DNA of 64,000 bases from Streptoalloteichus tenebrarius (GTDB lineage Bacteria > Actinomycetota > Actinomycetes > Mycobacteriales > Pseudonocardiaceae). The notes under the pieces were generated by a model. The model saw nothing but the letters and a program-made list of their open reading frames with translations, did no database searches and was not told the origin of the DNA. This document shows positions 7,985 through 18,323 of the stretch, in pieces. Numbering within the stretch: the stretch's first letter is position 1; each line of letters begins with the position of its first letter. Both the position numbers and the translations under genes were made by a program. Location: positions 94,066 to 158,065 of the forward strand of contig NZ_JAMTCP010000009.1 in the NCBI RefSeq assembly GCF_024171885.1, written 5' to 3'.

Positions 7985-8863
7985 TCAGCGAGCGGCCAGC
8001 GCGGACCGCACCGCCGACGCGAACCGGGCCGGGGCCTCCGGCCCGGTCTGCCGGAAGCCCAGCGAGGGCTCGGTCAGCTCCAGCTCCAGCAGGAGCTGCC
8101 GGCCGTCCGCCCCGCGCAGCACGTCGACCCTGGCGTACACCAGCTCGTTGCGGCGCATCCCGAACCGGGCGCACACCGCGTCCAGCGTGTCCTCGGCCAG
8201 CACCCGCTGCTCCGCCGTCGGCGTGGTCGGCCCCAACCGCTCCGCCAGGAACAGGCCGGACGGGTCGACCCTGTTGCCCAGCATCGGTCCCTTGTGGAAC
8301 GAGTGCGAGTAGACCCCGCCGAGGTAGACCAGCGCGGTCTCCCCCTCGGCGTCCACGGCCGGCTGGTAGGGCTGCACGAGCGCCACGCCGCCGTCGGTGT
8401 GCAGGTCCGCGAGGTGACTCGCGGCCTCCTCCCGCTGGTCGGGGGCGAACCGGCGCGCGCCGTGCGAGCCGGCGCCCACGGCCGGCTTCACCACCACGTC
8501 GACGTCGGGCCAGTCAGGGACAGCCCCCGGCGGGACCAGCTCGGTCGGCACGACCGCGAGGCCGTCGGACGCGAGGTCGGCCAGGTAGGACTTGTCGGTG
8601 TTCCAGCGCACGAGGTCGGCCCGGTTGGCCAGCCGGGGCACCGCGTCGCACCAGGCGAGGAACTCCTTGCGGCGCAGGGTGTAGTCCCAGGTCGCGCGGA
8701 GCACGACCAGGTCGGCCCCTGCGAAGTCGGCCGAGGGGTCGTCCCACGGCGCGAACGCCGCGTCGACGCCGACCTCGGCCAACGCCGGCAGCACGCCGAC
8801 GTCGTCCTTGTCGGAGTCGGGCATCGCCGCGCAGGTGGCCAGCAGCACGCGGGGACGGCTCAT
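7985..8863 (-). CDS. ATP-grasp domain protein (RimK/glutathione-synthetase-like)
   Basis: 292-aa ATP-dependent ligase-fold protein. An N-terminal preATP-grasp part (RPRVLLATCAAMPDSDKDD, LRATWDYTLRRKEFLAWCD) is followed by the ATP-grasp domain: lysines in NTDKSYL and VVVKPAVGAGSHG, and the Mg/ATP acidic end in LVYARVDVLRG and LLLELELTEPSLG. This is the group of actinobacterial ATP-grasp proteins of unknown substrate. Its start overlaps the stop of the upstream small gene by ATGA, so the two are translated together. Confidence 0.8.
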   Translation of the reverse strand: MSRPRVLLATCAAMPDSDKDDVGVLPALAEVGVDAAFAPWDDPSADFAGADLVVLRATWDYTLRRKEFLAWCDAVPRLANRADLVRWNTDKSYLADLASDGLAVVPTELVPPGAVPDWPDVDVVVKPAVGAGSHGARRFAPDQREEAASHLADLHTDGGVALVQPYQPAVDAEGETALVYLGGVYSHSFHKGPMLGNRVDPSGLFLAERLGPTTPTAEQRVLAEDTLDAVCARFGMRRNELVYARVDVLRGADGRQLLLELELTEPSLGFRQTGPEAPARFASAVRSALAAR

Positions 8864-9168
8864 CGGCCGGCCATCCGGTGCCGGTGCGCCGGACCGATCC
8901 GGACCTGGGCCGTGGTCTCGCGGTCCCAGCCGGTCAGCTCCAGCCCCTCCACGGCGGCGACCACGGCCTCGCCCGTGGCCACGTCCTTCACCACGACGTC
9001 GCCGAGGGCGCCGTCCTCGCCGACCATGGTGACGCGGGCCCCCTTGCGGCCCAGGTACTGGACGACCGCGCGACCGGTCTTGCCGTGCTCGGCGACGAAC
9101 CGGCGGGCCGCGTTCACCGCCGAGGGGGGAGCGACCACGCTCTGGCTGGCAGGAGTCTGATCAGACAC
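8860..9168 (-). CDS. Conserved hypothetical protein coupled to ATP-grasp gene
   Basis: 102-aa protein, GTG start (VSDQTPASQSVVAP). It shows one compact alpha/beta-like block (AARRFVAEHGKTGRAVVQYL, then MVGEDGALGDVVVKDV and VAAVEGLELTGWDRET). No family is recognised. ATGA overlap with the ATP-grasp gene and a shared leaderless-type promoter (9176-9181) suggest that it works with that enzyme, perhaps as its partner or substrate; this is inference. Confidence 0.65.
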   Translation of the reverse strand: MSDQTPASQSVVAPPSAVNAARRFVAEHGKTGRAVVQYLGRKGARVTMVGEDGALGDVVVKDVATGEAVVAAVEGLELTGWDRETTAQVRIGPAHRHRMAGR

Positions 9169-9175
9169 GAGCGCG

Positions 9176-9181
9176 AGCCTA
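9176..9181 (-). promoter_or_regulatory. Putative -10 box (TAGGCT) for the 9168 gene
   Basis: On the minus strand TAGGCT is followed by 7 nt and then the GTG start, with no ribosome binding site: leaderless arrangement. Confidence 0.5.
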
Positions 9182-9314
9182 ACCCGCGGTCCTTCGCGGC
9201 GTCGGAGGGAATCCGACCACCGGCCGACGGCCGCTGGCGGGAACAAGCGCGGGACGGGCCGTCGTTGGCGCGAGCGAGATCGACGAGCAGAGATCACGAC
9301 CAGGAGGAGGTCCG

Positions 9315-10298
9315 ATGCGGGCGGTGGTGGTGCGGTCCCATGGTGGTCCCGAGGTTCTCCAGCAGGAGGACGTCGACGAGCCGACGCCGGGGGCCGGCGA
9401 GCTGCTCGTCGAGGTGGCGGCCTCCGGGGTCAACTACATCGACACCTACCAGCGGACGGGCGCCTACCCGCTCCCCCTGCCGGTCACGCTCGGGCTGGAG
9501 GGCGCGGGCCGTGTCCTCGCGGTGGGCGAGGGCGTGACGGAGTTCGCCGTGGGCGACCGGGTCGCGTGGGGCAACACCCTCGGCAGCTACGCGGAGCGGG
9601 CGGTGGTGCCGGTGCGCGACGCGGTCGCCGTGCCCGACGGCGTGGACATCGAGGTCGCGGCCGGGGCGCTGTTGCAGGGCATGACCGCGCACTACCTGAC
9701 TCACTCCACCTATCCGGTGCGTGAGGGCGACACGGTGCTCGTGCACGCCGCCGCCGGGGGCATGGGGCTGGCGCTGACGCAGATGGTGAAGGCGCTGGGC
9801 GGACGGGTGATCGGCACCGTCTCGACCGAGGAGAAGGAGCGGCTGGCCCGCGAGGCCGGCGCGGACGAGGTGATCCGGTACACCGAGTTGGGCGGCGGGG
9901 AGGAGCTGGCCGCCGAGGTGCGGCGGCTGACCGACGGCGAGGGCGTGCCCGTCGTGTACGACGGGGTCGGGGCGACCACCTTCGACGCGAGCCTGGCGAG
10001 CCTGCGGCGTCGGGGTGTGCTGGCGTTGTTCGGCGCGGCCAGCGGGCCGGTGCCGCCGGTGGACCCGCAGCGGCTCAACCGCGCGGGGTCGGTGTTCCTG
10101 ACCAGGCCGACCCTGGCCGACCACGTGGCCACCAGGGAGGAGCTGACCTGGCGGGCCGGTGACGTGTTCCGGGCGATCGCGGAGGGCTCGCTGACCATCC
10201 ACATCGGGCACCGCTACCCGCTGGGCGAGGCGCGCACCGCGCACGAGGACCTTCAGGGGCGGCGCACGACGGGCAAGCTCCTGCTCCTCCCCCGCTGA
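9315..10298 (+). CDS. qor: Zinc-independent NADPH:quinone oxidoreductase
   Basis: 327-aa medium-chain dehydrogenase/reductase of the QOR branch. GroES-like N-terminal half (SGVNYIDTYQRTGAYPLPLP, GLEGAGRVLAVGEGV) and Rossmann half with the AAAGGMGLALTQ dinucleotide loop and YDGVGATTFD. Zinc-ligand cysteines of alcohol dehydrogenases are absent, as expected. ATG 9315 has AGGAGG upstream. Position matches Rv1454c (qor) near ctaB in mycobacteria. A strong bidirectional terminator lies downstream. Confidence 0.9.
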   Translation: MRAVVVRSHGGPEVLQQEDVDEPTPGAGELLVEVAASGVNYIDTYQRTGAYPLPLPVTLGLEGAGRVLAVGEGVTEFAVGDRVAWGNTLGSYAERAVVPVRDAVAVPDGVDIEVAAGALLQGMTAHYLTHSTYPVREGDTVLVHAAAGGMGLALTQMVKALGGRVIGTVSTEEKERLAREAGADEVIRYTELGGGEELAAEVRRLTDGEGVPVVYDGVGATTFDASLASLRRRGVLALFGAASGPVPPVDPQRLNRAGSVFLTRPTLADHVATREELTWRAGDVFRAIAEGSLTIHIGHRYPLGEARTAHEDLQGRRTTGKLLLLPR

Positions 10299-10386
10299 GC
10301 AGCGCTGAACAGCGTTGAACAGCGCTGGCCGGCACACCGATCGACATCGACAGACATCGACAGACATCGATCGGCGTCGATCGGCG
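10299..10386. repeat. Two short tandem-repeat arrays
   Basis: First AGCAGCGCTGA/ACAGCGTTGA/ACAGCGCTGG, three 11-nt units just after the qor stop; then a 10-nt ATCGACAGAC-type array, running into ATCGGCGTCG units to about 10386. No coding signal. Confidence 0.75.
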
Positions 10387-10442
10387 AACCCAGCGCTGAG
10401 CCGACACCGAACGGCGTCAACGAACACGGTCCGCGCGGGAAA

Positions 10443-10490
10443 AACACCACGGGGGCCTTCCGTCAGATGACGGAAGGCCCCCGTGGTGTT
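10443..10490. terminator. Strong bidirectional terminator between qor and ctaB
   Basis: 23-bp perfect stem from AACACCACGGGGGCC to its complement GGCCCCCGTGGTGTT, with a 2-nt GA centre at 10466-10467; lies between convergent genes. Confidence 0.9.
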
Positions 10491-10542
10491 GGCTCTCACA
10501 GGTCCGATCGGCGGGCCGGACCCCTCTCGCCGGGACCGGACC

Positions 10543-11478
10543 TCAGAACGGCCAGCCGAGCGCCGGCCAGCCGAGCACCGAGTCCACCGACAGCCCGACG
10601 CACACCAGCATCAGGTAGGTGTTCGACAGGTGGAACAACTTCATCGGGTTGGCCTTGCGCCCGCGCTTGGTCGCGGTGTGCAGGCGGTGGGCCACCACGA
10701 GGAACCAGGCGCCGGCCAGCACCGCGGACACCGCGTACAGCCAGCTCGTCGCCGGGACCAGCAGCAGGGACCACAGCACGGTCGCCCACGTGTACAACAC
10801 GATCTGGCGAGTCACCCGGTCGGGCGCGGCGACCACCGGCAGCATCGGCACGCCGGCCCTGCGGTAGTCGTCCTTGAACTTGGTGGCCAGCGCCCAGGTG
10901 TGCGGCGGGGTCCAGAAGAAGACGATGCCGAACATCACCAGGGCCGGCCACTCCACGGTGCCGGTGACCGCGGACCAGCCGATCACCACCGGCATGCAGC
11001 CGGCCGCGCCGCCCCACACCACGTTCTGCGCCGTCCGGCGCTTCAGCACCAGGGTGTAGATCAGGACGTAGAACAGGATCGTGGCCACGGCCAGCACGCC
11101 GGCCAGCAGGTTCGTGGTCCCCCACAGGAACAGGAACGACGCGACGCCGAGCACCAGTCCGAACACCAACGCGTGGCGCGTGCTCACGCTGTGTTTCGGC
11201 AATGGCCGCACCTTCGTGCGTTTCATCACCGAGTCGATATCGGCGTCGGCGACACAGTTCAACGCGTTCGCGCTGCCGGCCGCCATAATCCCGCCCACCA
11301 GGGTGGCGAAGAAGGTCCCGAGCGGCGGAAGTCCGCGCTGGGCCAACAACATCGCGGGGATGGTGGTCACCAGCAGCAGCTCGATGACCCGTGGCTTGAT
11401 CAGCCCCACGTACGCCCGGAGCAGATCGCCCAGGCTGCGGGCTCGGGAGGCTGTGGGCAGCTCGACGGCGGTGCTCAC
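10543..11478 (-). CDS. ctaB: Protoheme IX farnesyltransferase (heme O synthase)
   Basis: Polytopic UbiA-family prenyltransferase that adds farnesyl to protoheme, giving heme O for CtaA. Family motifs: [36 protein letters not shown] (first Asp-rich site) and the second loop [12 protein letters not shown]; about eight to nine membrane segments. 311 aa from GTG 11478, which has a GGGGGG ribosome site; an ATG at 11580 would add 34 low-complexity residues. Divergent from tkt, as ctaB and tkt are in mycobacteria (Rv1451 and Rv1449c). Confidence 0.93.
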   Translation of the reverse strand: MSTAVELPTASRARSLGDLLRAYVGLIKPRVIELLLVTTIPAMLLAQRGLPPLGTFFATLVGGIMAAGSANALNCVADADIDSVMKRTKVRPLPKHSVSTRHALVFGLVLGVASFLFLWGTTNLLAGVLAVATILFYVLIYTLVLKRRTAQNVVWGGAAGCMPVVIGWSAVTGTVEWPALVMFGIVFFWTPPHTWALATKFKDDYRRAGVPMLPVVAAPDRVTRQIVLYTWATVLWSLLLVPATSWLYAVSAVLAGAWFLVVAHRLHTATKRGRKANPMKLFHLSNTYLMLVCVGLSVDSVLGWPALGWPF

Positions 11479-11759
11479 AGCGCCCCCCGCGCAGCGCTCA
11501 CCGGCGGCATGGGACTCCTCGTCGGTTCGGGTGTCGACCCTGGACATCGGGCCGTGACGAATGGTAGTCGCACTACTCAACCGTCCACCCGCCGGGGTGC
11601 TTCGCCCCGGCTGGGTGGTGGCGTGCGGATCACGCGATCAGCGGACCCGGACTAGGCTGACCCGCGGACGAGGGAGAACCAGCGGGAAGGGCCGGACGAC
11701 GACATCCCCTCGTACGCCGTTCACGCCCCCCGCGATCAAGTGAAGTGGGAGCTGCGTCC

Positions 11760-13856
11760 GTGTCCGTCACCGACGAACTCACCCGTCTGACCACCCCCAG
11801 CCTGCCGGCCGACTGGTCCGAGCTGGACCGGCGCGCGGTCGACACCATCCGGGTGCTCGCCGCCGACGCCGTGCAGAAGGTGGGCAACGGTCACCCCGGC
11901 ACCGCGATGAGCCTCGCGCCGGCGGCCTACGCGCTGTTCCAGCGCGTCATGCGGCACGACCCGTCCGACCCGGAGTGGATCGGCCGTGACCGGTTCATCC
12001 TCTCCGCCGGGCACACCAGCCTCACCCTGTACCTCCAGCTCTACCTGTGCGGCTACGGCCTGGAGCTGGAGGACATCAAGGCGCTGCGCACGTGGGGTTC
12101 CAAGACCCCCGGCCACCCGGAGTACTGGCACGCGCCGGGGATCGAGATCACCACGGGTCCGCTGGGCCAGGGCCTGTCCTCCGCGGTCGGCATGGCGATG
12201 GCCGCCCGCCGCGAGCGCGGCCTGTACGACCCCGAGGCGGCGCCGGGTGAGAGCCCGTTCGACCACCACATCTACGTGATCGCCTCCGACGGCGACATCG
12301 AGGAGGGCGTGACCTCCGAGGCGTCGTCCATCGCCGGCGTGCAGAAGCTGGGCAACCTGGTCGTCATCTACGACGACAACCGGATCTCCATCGAGGACGA
12401 CACCCGGATCGCGCTCGGCGAGGACGTGGGCAGGCGCTACGAGGCCTACGGCTGGCACGTCCAGCACGTGGACGGCGGCGAGAACGTCGTCGGCATCCTC
12501 GACGCGCTGGAGGCGGCCAAGGCCGAGACCGAACGGCCGTCGATCATCATCCTGCGGACGGTGATCGCCTACCCCGCGCCGACGAAGATGAACACCGGCA
12601 AGTCGCACGGCTCCGCGCTGGGCGAGGACGAGATCGCCCGGATCAAGGAGATCCTCGGCTTCGACCCGCGGCGCACCTTCCAGGTCGACGACGACGTGCT
12701 GGCGCACGCCAGGGGCGTCGTCGAGCGGGGCAAGGCCGCCCACGCCGAGTGGCAGAAGGCGTTCGACGCCTGGGCGAAGGCCAACCCGGAGCGCTGCGCG
12801 CTGCTGGAGCGGCTGAGCAAGCGCGCCCTGCCCGACGGCTGGGAGAGCAAGCTGCCGAGCTGGGAGCCGGACGCCAAGGGCATGGCCACCCGCAAGGCGT
12901 CGGGCGAGGTGCTGTCCGCGCTCGGCGAGGTGCTGCCGGAGCTGTGGGGCGGCTCGGCCGACCTGGCGGAGAGCAACAACACCACGATCAAGGGCGCCGA
13001 CTCGTTCGGCCCCGAGGAGATCTCCACCAGCCAGTGGCAGGCCAACCCGTACGGCAGGACGCTGCACTTCGGCGTCCGCGAGCACGCGATGGGCGCGATC
13101 CTCAACGGCATCGCGCTGCACGGCGGCACCCGCCCGTACGGCGGCACCTTCCTGGTGTTCAGCGACTACATGCGTCCCGCGGTGCGGCTGGCCGCGCTGA
13201 TGAAGGCCCCGGTCGTCTACGTGTGGACGCACGACTCGATCGGCCTCGGCGAGGACGGCCCCACGCACCAGCCGATCGAGCACCTGGCGGCGCTGCGGGG
13301 CATCCCCGGCCTGTCCGTGGTGCGCCCGGCGGACGCCAACGAGACCGCCGCGGCGTGGAAGGCGATCCTCCAGCGCACCGACGCCCCGGCCGGCCTCGCG
13401 CTGACCCGGCAGAACGTGCCGATCCTGGAGGGCACCGACCCGGAGGGCGTGGCCAGGGGCGGCTACGTGCTGGCCGACGCCGAGAACGGCCGGCCGGACG
13501 TGATCCTCATCGCCACCGGCTCCGAGGTGCAGATCGCGGTCGAGGCCAGGAAGGTTCTGGCCGACGAGGGCGTTGCCGCTCGTGTGGTCTCGATGCCGTG
13601 CGTGGAGTGGTTCGACGCCCAGGACGAGACCTACCGGGAGCAGGTTTTGCCGTCGTCGGTCCGGGCACGTGTGTCGGTGGAGGCCGGCATCGCCATGCCG
13701 TGGCACCGCTTCGTCGGCGACGCCGGCGAGACGGTGTCCATCGACCACTTCGGCGCCTCTGCCGACTACCAGACCCTGTACCGCGAGTTCGGGCTCACCA
13801 CCGAGGCCGTCGTCGACGCGGCCCGGCGGAGCCTGGGCCGGACCCGCGAGGCGTGA
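11760..13856 (+). CDS. tkt: Transketolase
   Basis: Thiamine-diphosphate enzyme moving two-carbon units in the pentose phosphate pathway. 698 aa, normal length. TPP/Mg site [14 protein letters not shown] near residue 175, early [13 protein letters not shown], the catalytic region [20 protein letters not shown] and C-terminal [12 protein letters not shown]. Start GTG 11760 ([10 protein letters not shown]) is preferred because GGGAG precedes it; GTG 11745 is an alternative. First gene of a tight tkt-tal-pgi-zwf-opcA-pgl operon (gaps of a few bases), as in Streptomyces and, apart from pgi, mycobacteria. Confidence 0.97.
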   Translation: MSVTDELTRLTTPSLPADWSELDRRAVDTIRVLAADAVQKVGNGHPGTAMSLAPAAYALFQRVMRHDPSDPEWIGRDRFILSAGHTSLTLYLQLYLCGYGLELEDIKALRTWGSKTPGHPEYWHAPGIEITTGPLGQGLSSAVGMAMAARRERGLYDPEAAPGESPFDHHIYVIASDGDIEEGVTSEASSIAGVQKLGNLVVIYDDNRISIEDDTRIALGEDVGRRYEAYGWHVQHVDGGENVVGILDALEAAKAETERPSIIILRTVIAYPAPTKMNTGKSHGSALGEDEIARIKEILGFDPRRTFQVDDDVLAHARGVVERGKAAHAEWQKAFDAWAKANPERCALLERLSKRALPDGWESKLPSWEPDAKGMATRKASGEVLSALGEVLPELWGGSADLAESNNTTIKGADSFGPEEISTSQWQANPYGRTLHFGVREHAMGAILNGIALHGGTRPYGGTFLVFSDYMRPAVRLAALMKAPVVYVWTHDSIGLGEDGPTHQPIEHLAALRGIPGLSVVRPADANETAAAWKAILQRTDAPAGLALTRQNVPILEGTDPEGVARGGYVLADAENGRPDVILIATGSEVQIAVEARKVLADEGVAARVVSMPCVEWFDAQDETYREQVLPSSVRARVSVEAGIAMPWHRFVGDAGETVSIDHFGASADYQTLYREFGLTTEAVVDAARRSLGRTREA

Positions 13857-13868
13857 GGGAGGACTGAC

Positions 13869-14981
13869 GTGAGCAACAACCGACTGGCCGCGCTGAGCGA
13901 GGCCGGTGTCTCGATCTGGCTCGACGACCTGTCCAGGGAGCGGCTGGAGTCGGGCAACCTGGCCGCGCTGGTGCGCGACCAGCACGTGGTCGGGGTGACC
14001 ACCAACCCGACGATCTTCGCGGCCGCCCTGTCCAAGGGCGAGTCCTACGACCCGCAGGTGCGCGAGCTGGCCGCCAGGGGCGCCTCGGTGGACCAGGCCG
14101 TGCGCGAGATCACCACGACCGACGTGCGCAACGCCTGCGACCTGTTCCGCGCCACGTGGGAGCGGACCAACGGGCTGGACGGCCGGGTGTCCATCGAGGT
14201 GGACCCGAGGCTGGCGCACGACACCGAGGGCACGGTGGCCGAGGCCCTCGAGCTGTGGAAGACGGTCGACCGGCCGAACCTGATGGTGAAGATCCCGGCC
14301 ACGGTCGCCGGCCTGCCGGCGATCACCCGGGTGCTGGCCGAGGGGATCAGCGTCAACGTCACGCTGATCTTCTCCGTCGAGCGGTACCGCGCGGTCATGG
14401 ACGCGTTCCTCGACGGCCTGGAGCAGGCCAGGAGCAAGGGCCGCGACCTGTCCCAGATCGCCTCGGTCGCCTCGTTCTTCGTGTCCAGGGTGGACACCGA
14501 GGTCGACCGGCGGATCGGCGAGCTGGGCACGCCGGAGGCGGAGGCGCTGCGCGGCCAGGCCGCGATCGCCAACGCCCGGCTGGCCTACGCCGCGTACGAG
14601 GAGGTCTTCGGCGGTGAGCGGTGGCGGGAGCTGGCCGGCGCCGGCGCCCGGCCGCAGCGGCCGCTGTGGGCCTCCACCGGCGTGAAGGACCCCGCCTACT
14701 CCGACACCCGGTACGTGGACGAGCTGGTGGCGCCGGGCGTGGTGAACACCATGCCGGAGAAGACGCTGCTGGCCGTCGCCGACCACGGCGAGATCACCGG
14801 GGACACGGTGACCGGCCGGGGCGAGGCGGCCCAGGAGGTCTTCGACGCGCTGACCGAGGCCGGGATCGACTTCGACGACGTGTTCGCGGTGCTGGAGCGC
14901 GAGGGCGTGGAGAAGTTCGAGAAGTCCTGGGCCGAGCTTCTGGAGACGGTGACCGAGCAGCTCGACCGGACGAGGGGCTGA
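13869..14981 (+). CDS. tal: Transaldolase
   Basis: 370-aa transaldolase transferring dihydroxyacetone units between sedoheptulose-7-P and glyceraldehyde-3-P. Features: [15 protein letters not shown] near the start, [13 protein letters not shown], the Schiff-base lysine in NLMVKIPAT, and [15 protein letters not shown] start with GGGAGGA upstream, 12 nt after tkt. Length and motifs fit the actinobacterial/cyanobacterial long transaldolase group. Second gene of the operon. Confidence 0.96.
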   Translation: MSNNRLAALSEAGVSIWLDDLSRERLESGNLAALVRDQHVVGVTTNPTIFAAALSKGESYDPQVRELAARGASVDQAVREITTTDVRNACDLFRATWERTNGLDGRVSIEVDPRLAHDTEGTVAEALELWKTVDRPNLMVKIPATVAGLPAITRVLAEGISVNVTLIFSVERYRAVMDAFLDGLEQARSKGRDLSQIASVASFFVSRVDTEVDRRIGELGTPEAEALRGQAAIANARLAYAAYEEVFGGERWRELAGAGARPQRPLWASTGVKDPAYSDTRYVDELVAPGVVNTMPEKTLLAVADHGEITGDTVTGRGEAAQEVFDALTEAGIDFDDVFAVLEREGVEKFEKSWAELLETVTEQLDRTRG

Positions 14982-14985
14982 TCGG

Positions 14986-16650
14986 ATGAGCAACGAGATC
15001 CGCTCGTCGGGGTCGGGCGCCGACGCCGGGGCCGCCGTGGCGGTCGACATTGTCCACAGTGGACTCGCTGCTGACGCGTCCCCGCTCGCCGACCAGTTGG
15101 TCGGCGAGCGGGTCGCCAGCAGGCTGACCGCCCAGGACGCCACCCTCTGGGGACCCGAGGCCGAGCCGGAGGCCTCGATCCGCCTGTCGTGGACCACGCT
15201 GCACGAGACCTCCCGGCCGCTGCTGGCCGAGATCGAGGCCCTGACCGCCGAGCTGCGGGCCGAGGGCGTCGACCGGGTCGTGCTGGCCGGCATGGGCGGC
15301 TCCTCCCTGGCCCCCGAGGTCATCTGCGCGACCGCCGGCGTGCCGCTGGTCGTGCTCGACACGACCGACCCCGGCCAGGTCGCCGACGCGCTGTCCGGCG
15401 ACCTGCGGCGCACCGTGCTCGTGGTGTCGTCGAAGTCCGGCTCGACCGTCGAGACCGACAGCCACCGCCGGATCTTCGAGCGCGCCTTCGCGCAAGACGG
15501 AATCGATGCAGCCTCGCGCATCGTCGTGGTGACCGACCCCGGCTCGCCGCTGGCGGCGCTGGCCGAGGAGTCCGGGTACCGCAAGGTGTTCCTCGCCGAC
15601 CCGCACGTCGGCGGCCGCTACTCGGCGCTGACCGCGTTCGGCCTGGTCCCCGCGGGGCTGGCCGGCGCCGACATCGCCGGGCTGCTCGACGACGCCGCGG
15701 CCGCGGCGCCCGCGCTGGCCGCCGACGACGCCGCCAACCCGGCGGTCCGGCTGGCGGCGGCGCTCGGCGCGGCCCACGCCAGGGGCGCGGAGAAGGTCGT
15801 GCTCGCCGACACGGGCTCGGGCATCACCGGCTTCCCCGACTGGGCCGAGCAGCTCATCGCCGAGTCCACCGGCAAGCAGGGCACCGGCCTGCTGCCGGTG
15901 GCGGTGGAGGGTCCGGACGCGCCGGGCTTCGCCGACGCGGCCGACGACGCGACCCCGGTCGCGCTCGGCCCCGCCCAGGGCGGCGCGCGGATCACCACCA
16001 CCGGGACGCTCGGCGGGCTGTTCCTGCTGTGGGAGTACGCGACCGCCATGGTCGGCCGGCTGCTCGGGATCAACCCGTTCGACCAGCCGGACGTGGAGGC
16101 CGCGAAGAAGGCCGCCCGGGCGCTGCTGGACGCGCCGTCGCCGGCCGGCCCCGTGGTCACCCCGACCGCGGTCGACGGACCCGTCGAGATCTACGCCTCC
16201 GGCGGCTCCTGGCTGTCCCCCGGGGTGGCCAGCGTGGCCGACGCGTTGCGCGCGCTGCTCGCGGCCACGCCGGACCACGGCTACGTGGCCGTGCAGGCCT
16301 ACCTGGACCGCCTCGACGACGCCTCGGCCTCGCTGCTGCGGCGTGAGCTGGCGCGCCGTTCCGGGGTGCAGACCACCTTCGGGTGGGGGCCGCGGTTCCT
16401 GCACTCCACAGGGCAGTACCACAAGGGCGGCCACCAGAACGGCGTGTTCCTCCAGGTCACCGGCGGGGTCGACGAGGACCTGCCGGTGCCGGGCCGGCCG
16501 TACACGCTCGGCGAGCTCCAGCGGGCGCAGGCCCTCGGCGACGGCCAGGTCCTGGCCGAGCACGGCCGTCCCGTGCTGCGCCTGCACCTGACCGACCGGG
16601 TCGCCGGCCTGTCCCACCTCATCAAGGCTGTGCAGGAGGTCAAGGCGTGA
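14986..16650 (+). CDS. pgi: Glucose-6-phosphate isomerase
   Basis: 554-aa SIS-fold isomerase interconverting glucose-6-P and fructose-6-P. SIS motifs VLAGMGGSSLAPEVI and VVSSKSGSTVETDS, and the C-terminal GQYHKGGHQNGVF block, fit the actinobacterial isomerases annotated Pgi within pentose phosphate operons. In mycobacteria pgi is elsewhere, so its presence here follows the Streptomyces-like arrangement. A perfect palindrome GTCCACAGTGGAC lies at 15052-15064 inside the N-terminal coding part. The stop overlaps the zwf GTG. Confidence 0.9.
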   Translation: MSNEIRSSGSGADAGAAVAVDIVHSGLAADASPLADQLVGERVASRLTAQDATLWGPEAEPEASIRLSWTTLHETSRPLLAEIEALTAELRAEGVDRVVLAGMGGSSLAPEVICATAGVPLVVLDTTDPGQVADALSGDLRRTVLVVSSKSGSTVETDSHRRIFERAFAQDGIDAASRIVVVTDPGSPLAALAEESGYRKVFLADPHVGGRYSALTAFGLVPAGLAGADIAGLLDDAAAAAPALAADDAANPAVRLAAALGAAHARGAEKVVLADTGSGITGFPDWAEQLIAESTGKQGTGLLPVAVEGPDAPGFADAADDATPVALGPAQGGARITTTGTLGGLFLLWEYATAMVGRLLGINPFDQPDVEAAKKAARALLDAPSPAGPVVTPTAVDGPVEIYASGGSWLSPGVASVADALRALLAATPDHGYVAVQAYLDRLDDASASLLRRELARRSGVQTTFGWGPRFLHSTGQYHKGGHQNGVFLQVTGGVDEDLPVPGRPYTLGELQRAQALGDGQVLAEHGRPVLRLHLTDRVAGLSHLIKAVQEVKA

Positions 16651-18179
16651 CACAGGCTGCCTGGCGCAACCCGCTCCGGGACGAGCGGGACAAGCGGTTG
16701 CCCCGGATCGCCGGGCCGTGCGGCCTGGTGATCTTCGGGGTGACCGGCGACCTGTCCCGCAAGAAGTTGATGCCGGCGGTGTACGACCTGGCGAACCGGG
16801 GGCTGCTGCCGCCGGGCTTCGGCCTGGTCGGCTTCGCCCGCAGGGACTGGGCCGACCAGGACTTCGGGCAGGTGGTGTACGAGGCGGTGCGGCAGCACGC
16901 GCGCACCCCCTTCCGGCAGGCGGTGTGGGACCGGCTGGCGGAGGGCTTCCGGTTCGTCCCCGGCACCTTCGACGACCCCGCCGCGTTCGACACGCTCGCG
17001 GCCACCGTCAAGGAGCTGGACGAGGAGCGGGGAACGGGCGGCAACCACGCCTTCTACCTGTCGATCCCCCCGTCGTTCTTCCCGGTGGTCTCCGAGCAGC
17101 TCGCCCGCTCCGGCCTCACCGACCAGGGTCCGGACCAGTGGCGCCGGGTCGTGATCGAGAAGCCGTTCGGGCACGACCTGGCCAGCGCCCGCGACCTCAA
17201 CCGGGTGGTCAACGAGGTCTTCCCCGAGGAGTCGGTGTTCCGCATCGACCACTACCTCGGCAAGGAGACGGTCCAGAACATCCTGGCGCTGCGCTTCGCC
17301 AACCAGCTCTTCGAGCCGCTGTGGAACGCGCACTACGTGGACCACGTGCAGATCACGATGGCCGAGGACATCGGCATCGGCGGCAGGGCCGGCTACTACG
17401 ACGGCATCGGCGCGGCGCGCGACGTGATCCAGAACCACCTGCTCCAGCTCCTGGCGCTGATGGCGATGGAGGAGCCGGGCTCCTTCCACCCGAGGGCGCT
17501 GCGGGCGGAGAAGATCAAGGTGCTGTCGGCGACCAAGCCGGTGGGCCCGTTCGACCAGACCACGGCGTACGGCCAGTACACCGGCGGCTGGCAGGGCGGC
17601 CAGAAGGTGCTGGGCTACCTGGAGGAGGAGGGCATCGCGCCCGGCTCCACCACGGAGACCTTCGCCGCCATCACCTGTGAGGTGAACACCCGGCGCTGGG
17701 CGGGCGTGCCGTTCTACCTGCGCACGGGCAAGCGGCTCGGCCGGAGGGTCACCGAGATCGCCGTGGTGTTCAAGCGGGCGCCGCACCTGCCGTTCGACGC
17801 CACGATGACCGAGGAGCTGGGGCAGAACGCCCTGGTGATCCGGGTGCAGCCGGACGAGGGCGTGACGATGCGGTTCGGCTCGAAGGTGCCGGGCGCGGCC
17901 ATGGAGGTCCGCGACGTCACGATGGACTTCGGCTACGGGCACGCGTTCACCGAGAGCTCGCCGGAGGCCTACGAGCGGCTGCTGCTGGACGTGTTGCTCG
18001 GCGAGCCCTCCCTGTTCCCGGTGAACGAGGAGGTCGAGCTGTCGTGGCAGATCCTCGACCCGGTGCTGCGGTTCTGGGCCGAGCAGGGCACGCCCGAGCC
18101 CTACCGGGCGGGCACCTGGGGGCCTGAGTCGGCTGACGCGATGATGGCCAGGACTGGCAGGCACTGGAGGCGACCGTGA
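16647..18179 (+). CDS. zwf: Glucose-6-phosphate 1-dehydrogenase
   Basis: 510 aa; oxidises glucose-6-P to 6-phosphogluconolactone with NADP (entry to the oxidative pentose phosphate pathway). NADP site FGVTGDLSRKKLMPA near residue 32, active-site RIDHYLGKE near 199, substrate Lys in VIEKPFGHD. GTG 16647 overlaps the pgi stop. The C-terminus ends in GRHWRRP, and the stop lies inside the first copy of a 74-bp tandem duplication that separates zwf from opcA, unlike the tight joins elsewhere in this operon. Confidence 0.96.
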   Translation: MTQAAWRNPLRDERDKRLPRIAGPCGLVIFGVTGDLSRKKLMPAVYDLANRGLLPPGFGLVGFARRDWADQDFGQVVYEAVRQHARTPFRQAVWDRLAEGFRFVPGTFDDPAAFDTLAATVKELDEERGTGGNHAFYLSIPPSFFPVVSEQLARSGLTDQGPDQWRRVVIEKPFGHDLASARDLNRVVNEVFPEESVFRIDHYLGKETVQNILALRFANQLFEPLWNAHYVDHVQITMAEDIGIGGRAGYYDGIGAARDVIQNHLLQLLALMAMEEPGSFHPRALRAEKIKVLSATKPVGPFDQTTAYGQYTGGWQGGQKVLGYLEEEGIAPGSTTETFAAITCEVNTRRWAGVPFYLRTGKRLGRRVTEIAVVFKRAPHLPFDATMTEELGQNALVIRVQPDEGVTMRFGSKVPGAAMEVRDVTMDFGYGHAFTESSPEAYERLLLDVLLGEPSLFPVNEEVELSWQILDPVLRFWAEQGTPEPYRAGTWGPESADAMMARTGRHWRRP

Positions 18180-18306
18180 GCGACGCTCTTCTCTTCCGCT
18201 CACGGTCGACGACCGGGTGCGGGTGTCCCGCAAGGCACTGGAGGCGACCGTGAGCGACGCTCTTCTCTTCCGCTCACGGTCGACGACCGGGTGCGGGTGT
18301 CCCGCA
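18160..18306. repeat. 74-bp tandem duplication between zwf and opcA
   Basis: Copies at 18160-18233 and 18234-18306 are nearly identical, and the first 21 nt recur a third time at 18308 (GGCACAGGAGGCGACC...). Each copy holds two hairpins: ACCGTGAGCG/CGCTCACGGT with a 14-nt loop, and TGCGGG-TGT-CCCGCA. The duplication overlaps the zwf 3' end and provides the leader of opcA. Confidence 0.92.
18284..18306 (+). promoter_or_regulatory. Palindromic leader element shared with glpD
   Basis: 23-nt core beginning CGACCGGGTGC and ending GGTGTCCCGCA, 17 nt before the opcA start (also at 18210-18232 in the first duplicate). The same 23 nt, in the same sense orientation, lies upstream of glpD at 31322-31344. 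Confidence 0.6.
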
Positions 18307-18323
18307 TGGCACAGGAGGCGACC

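Noticed and set aside
11478..11580. Longer CtaB starting at ATG 11580
   Set aside because: The extra 34 residues are low complexity and the GTG at 11478 has a better ribosome site; not fully excluded.
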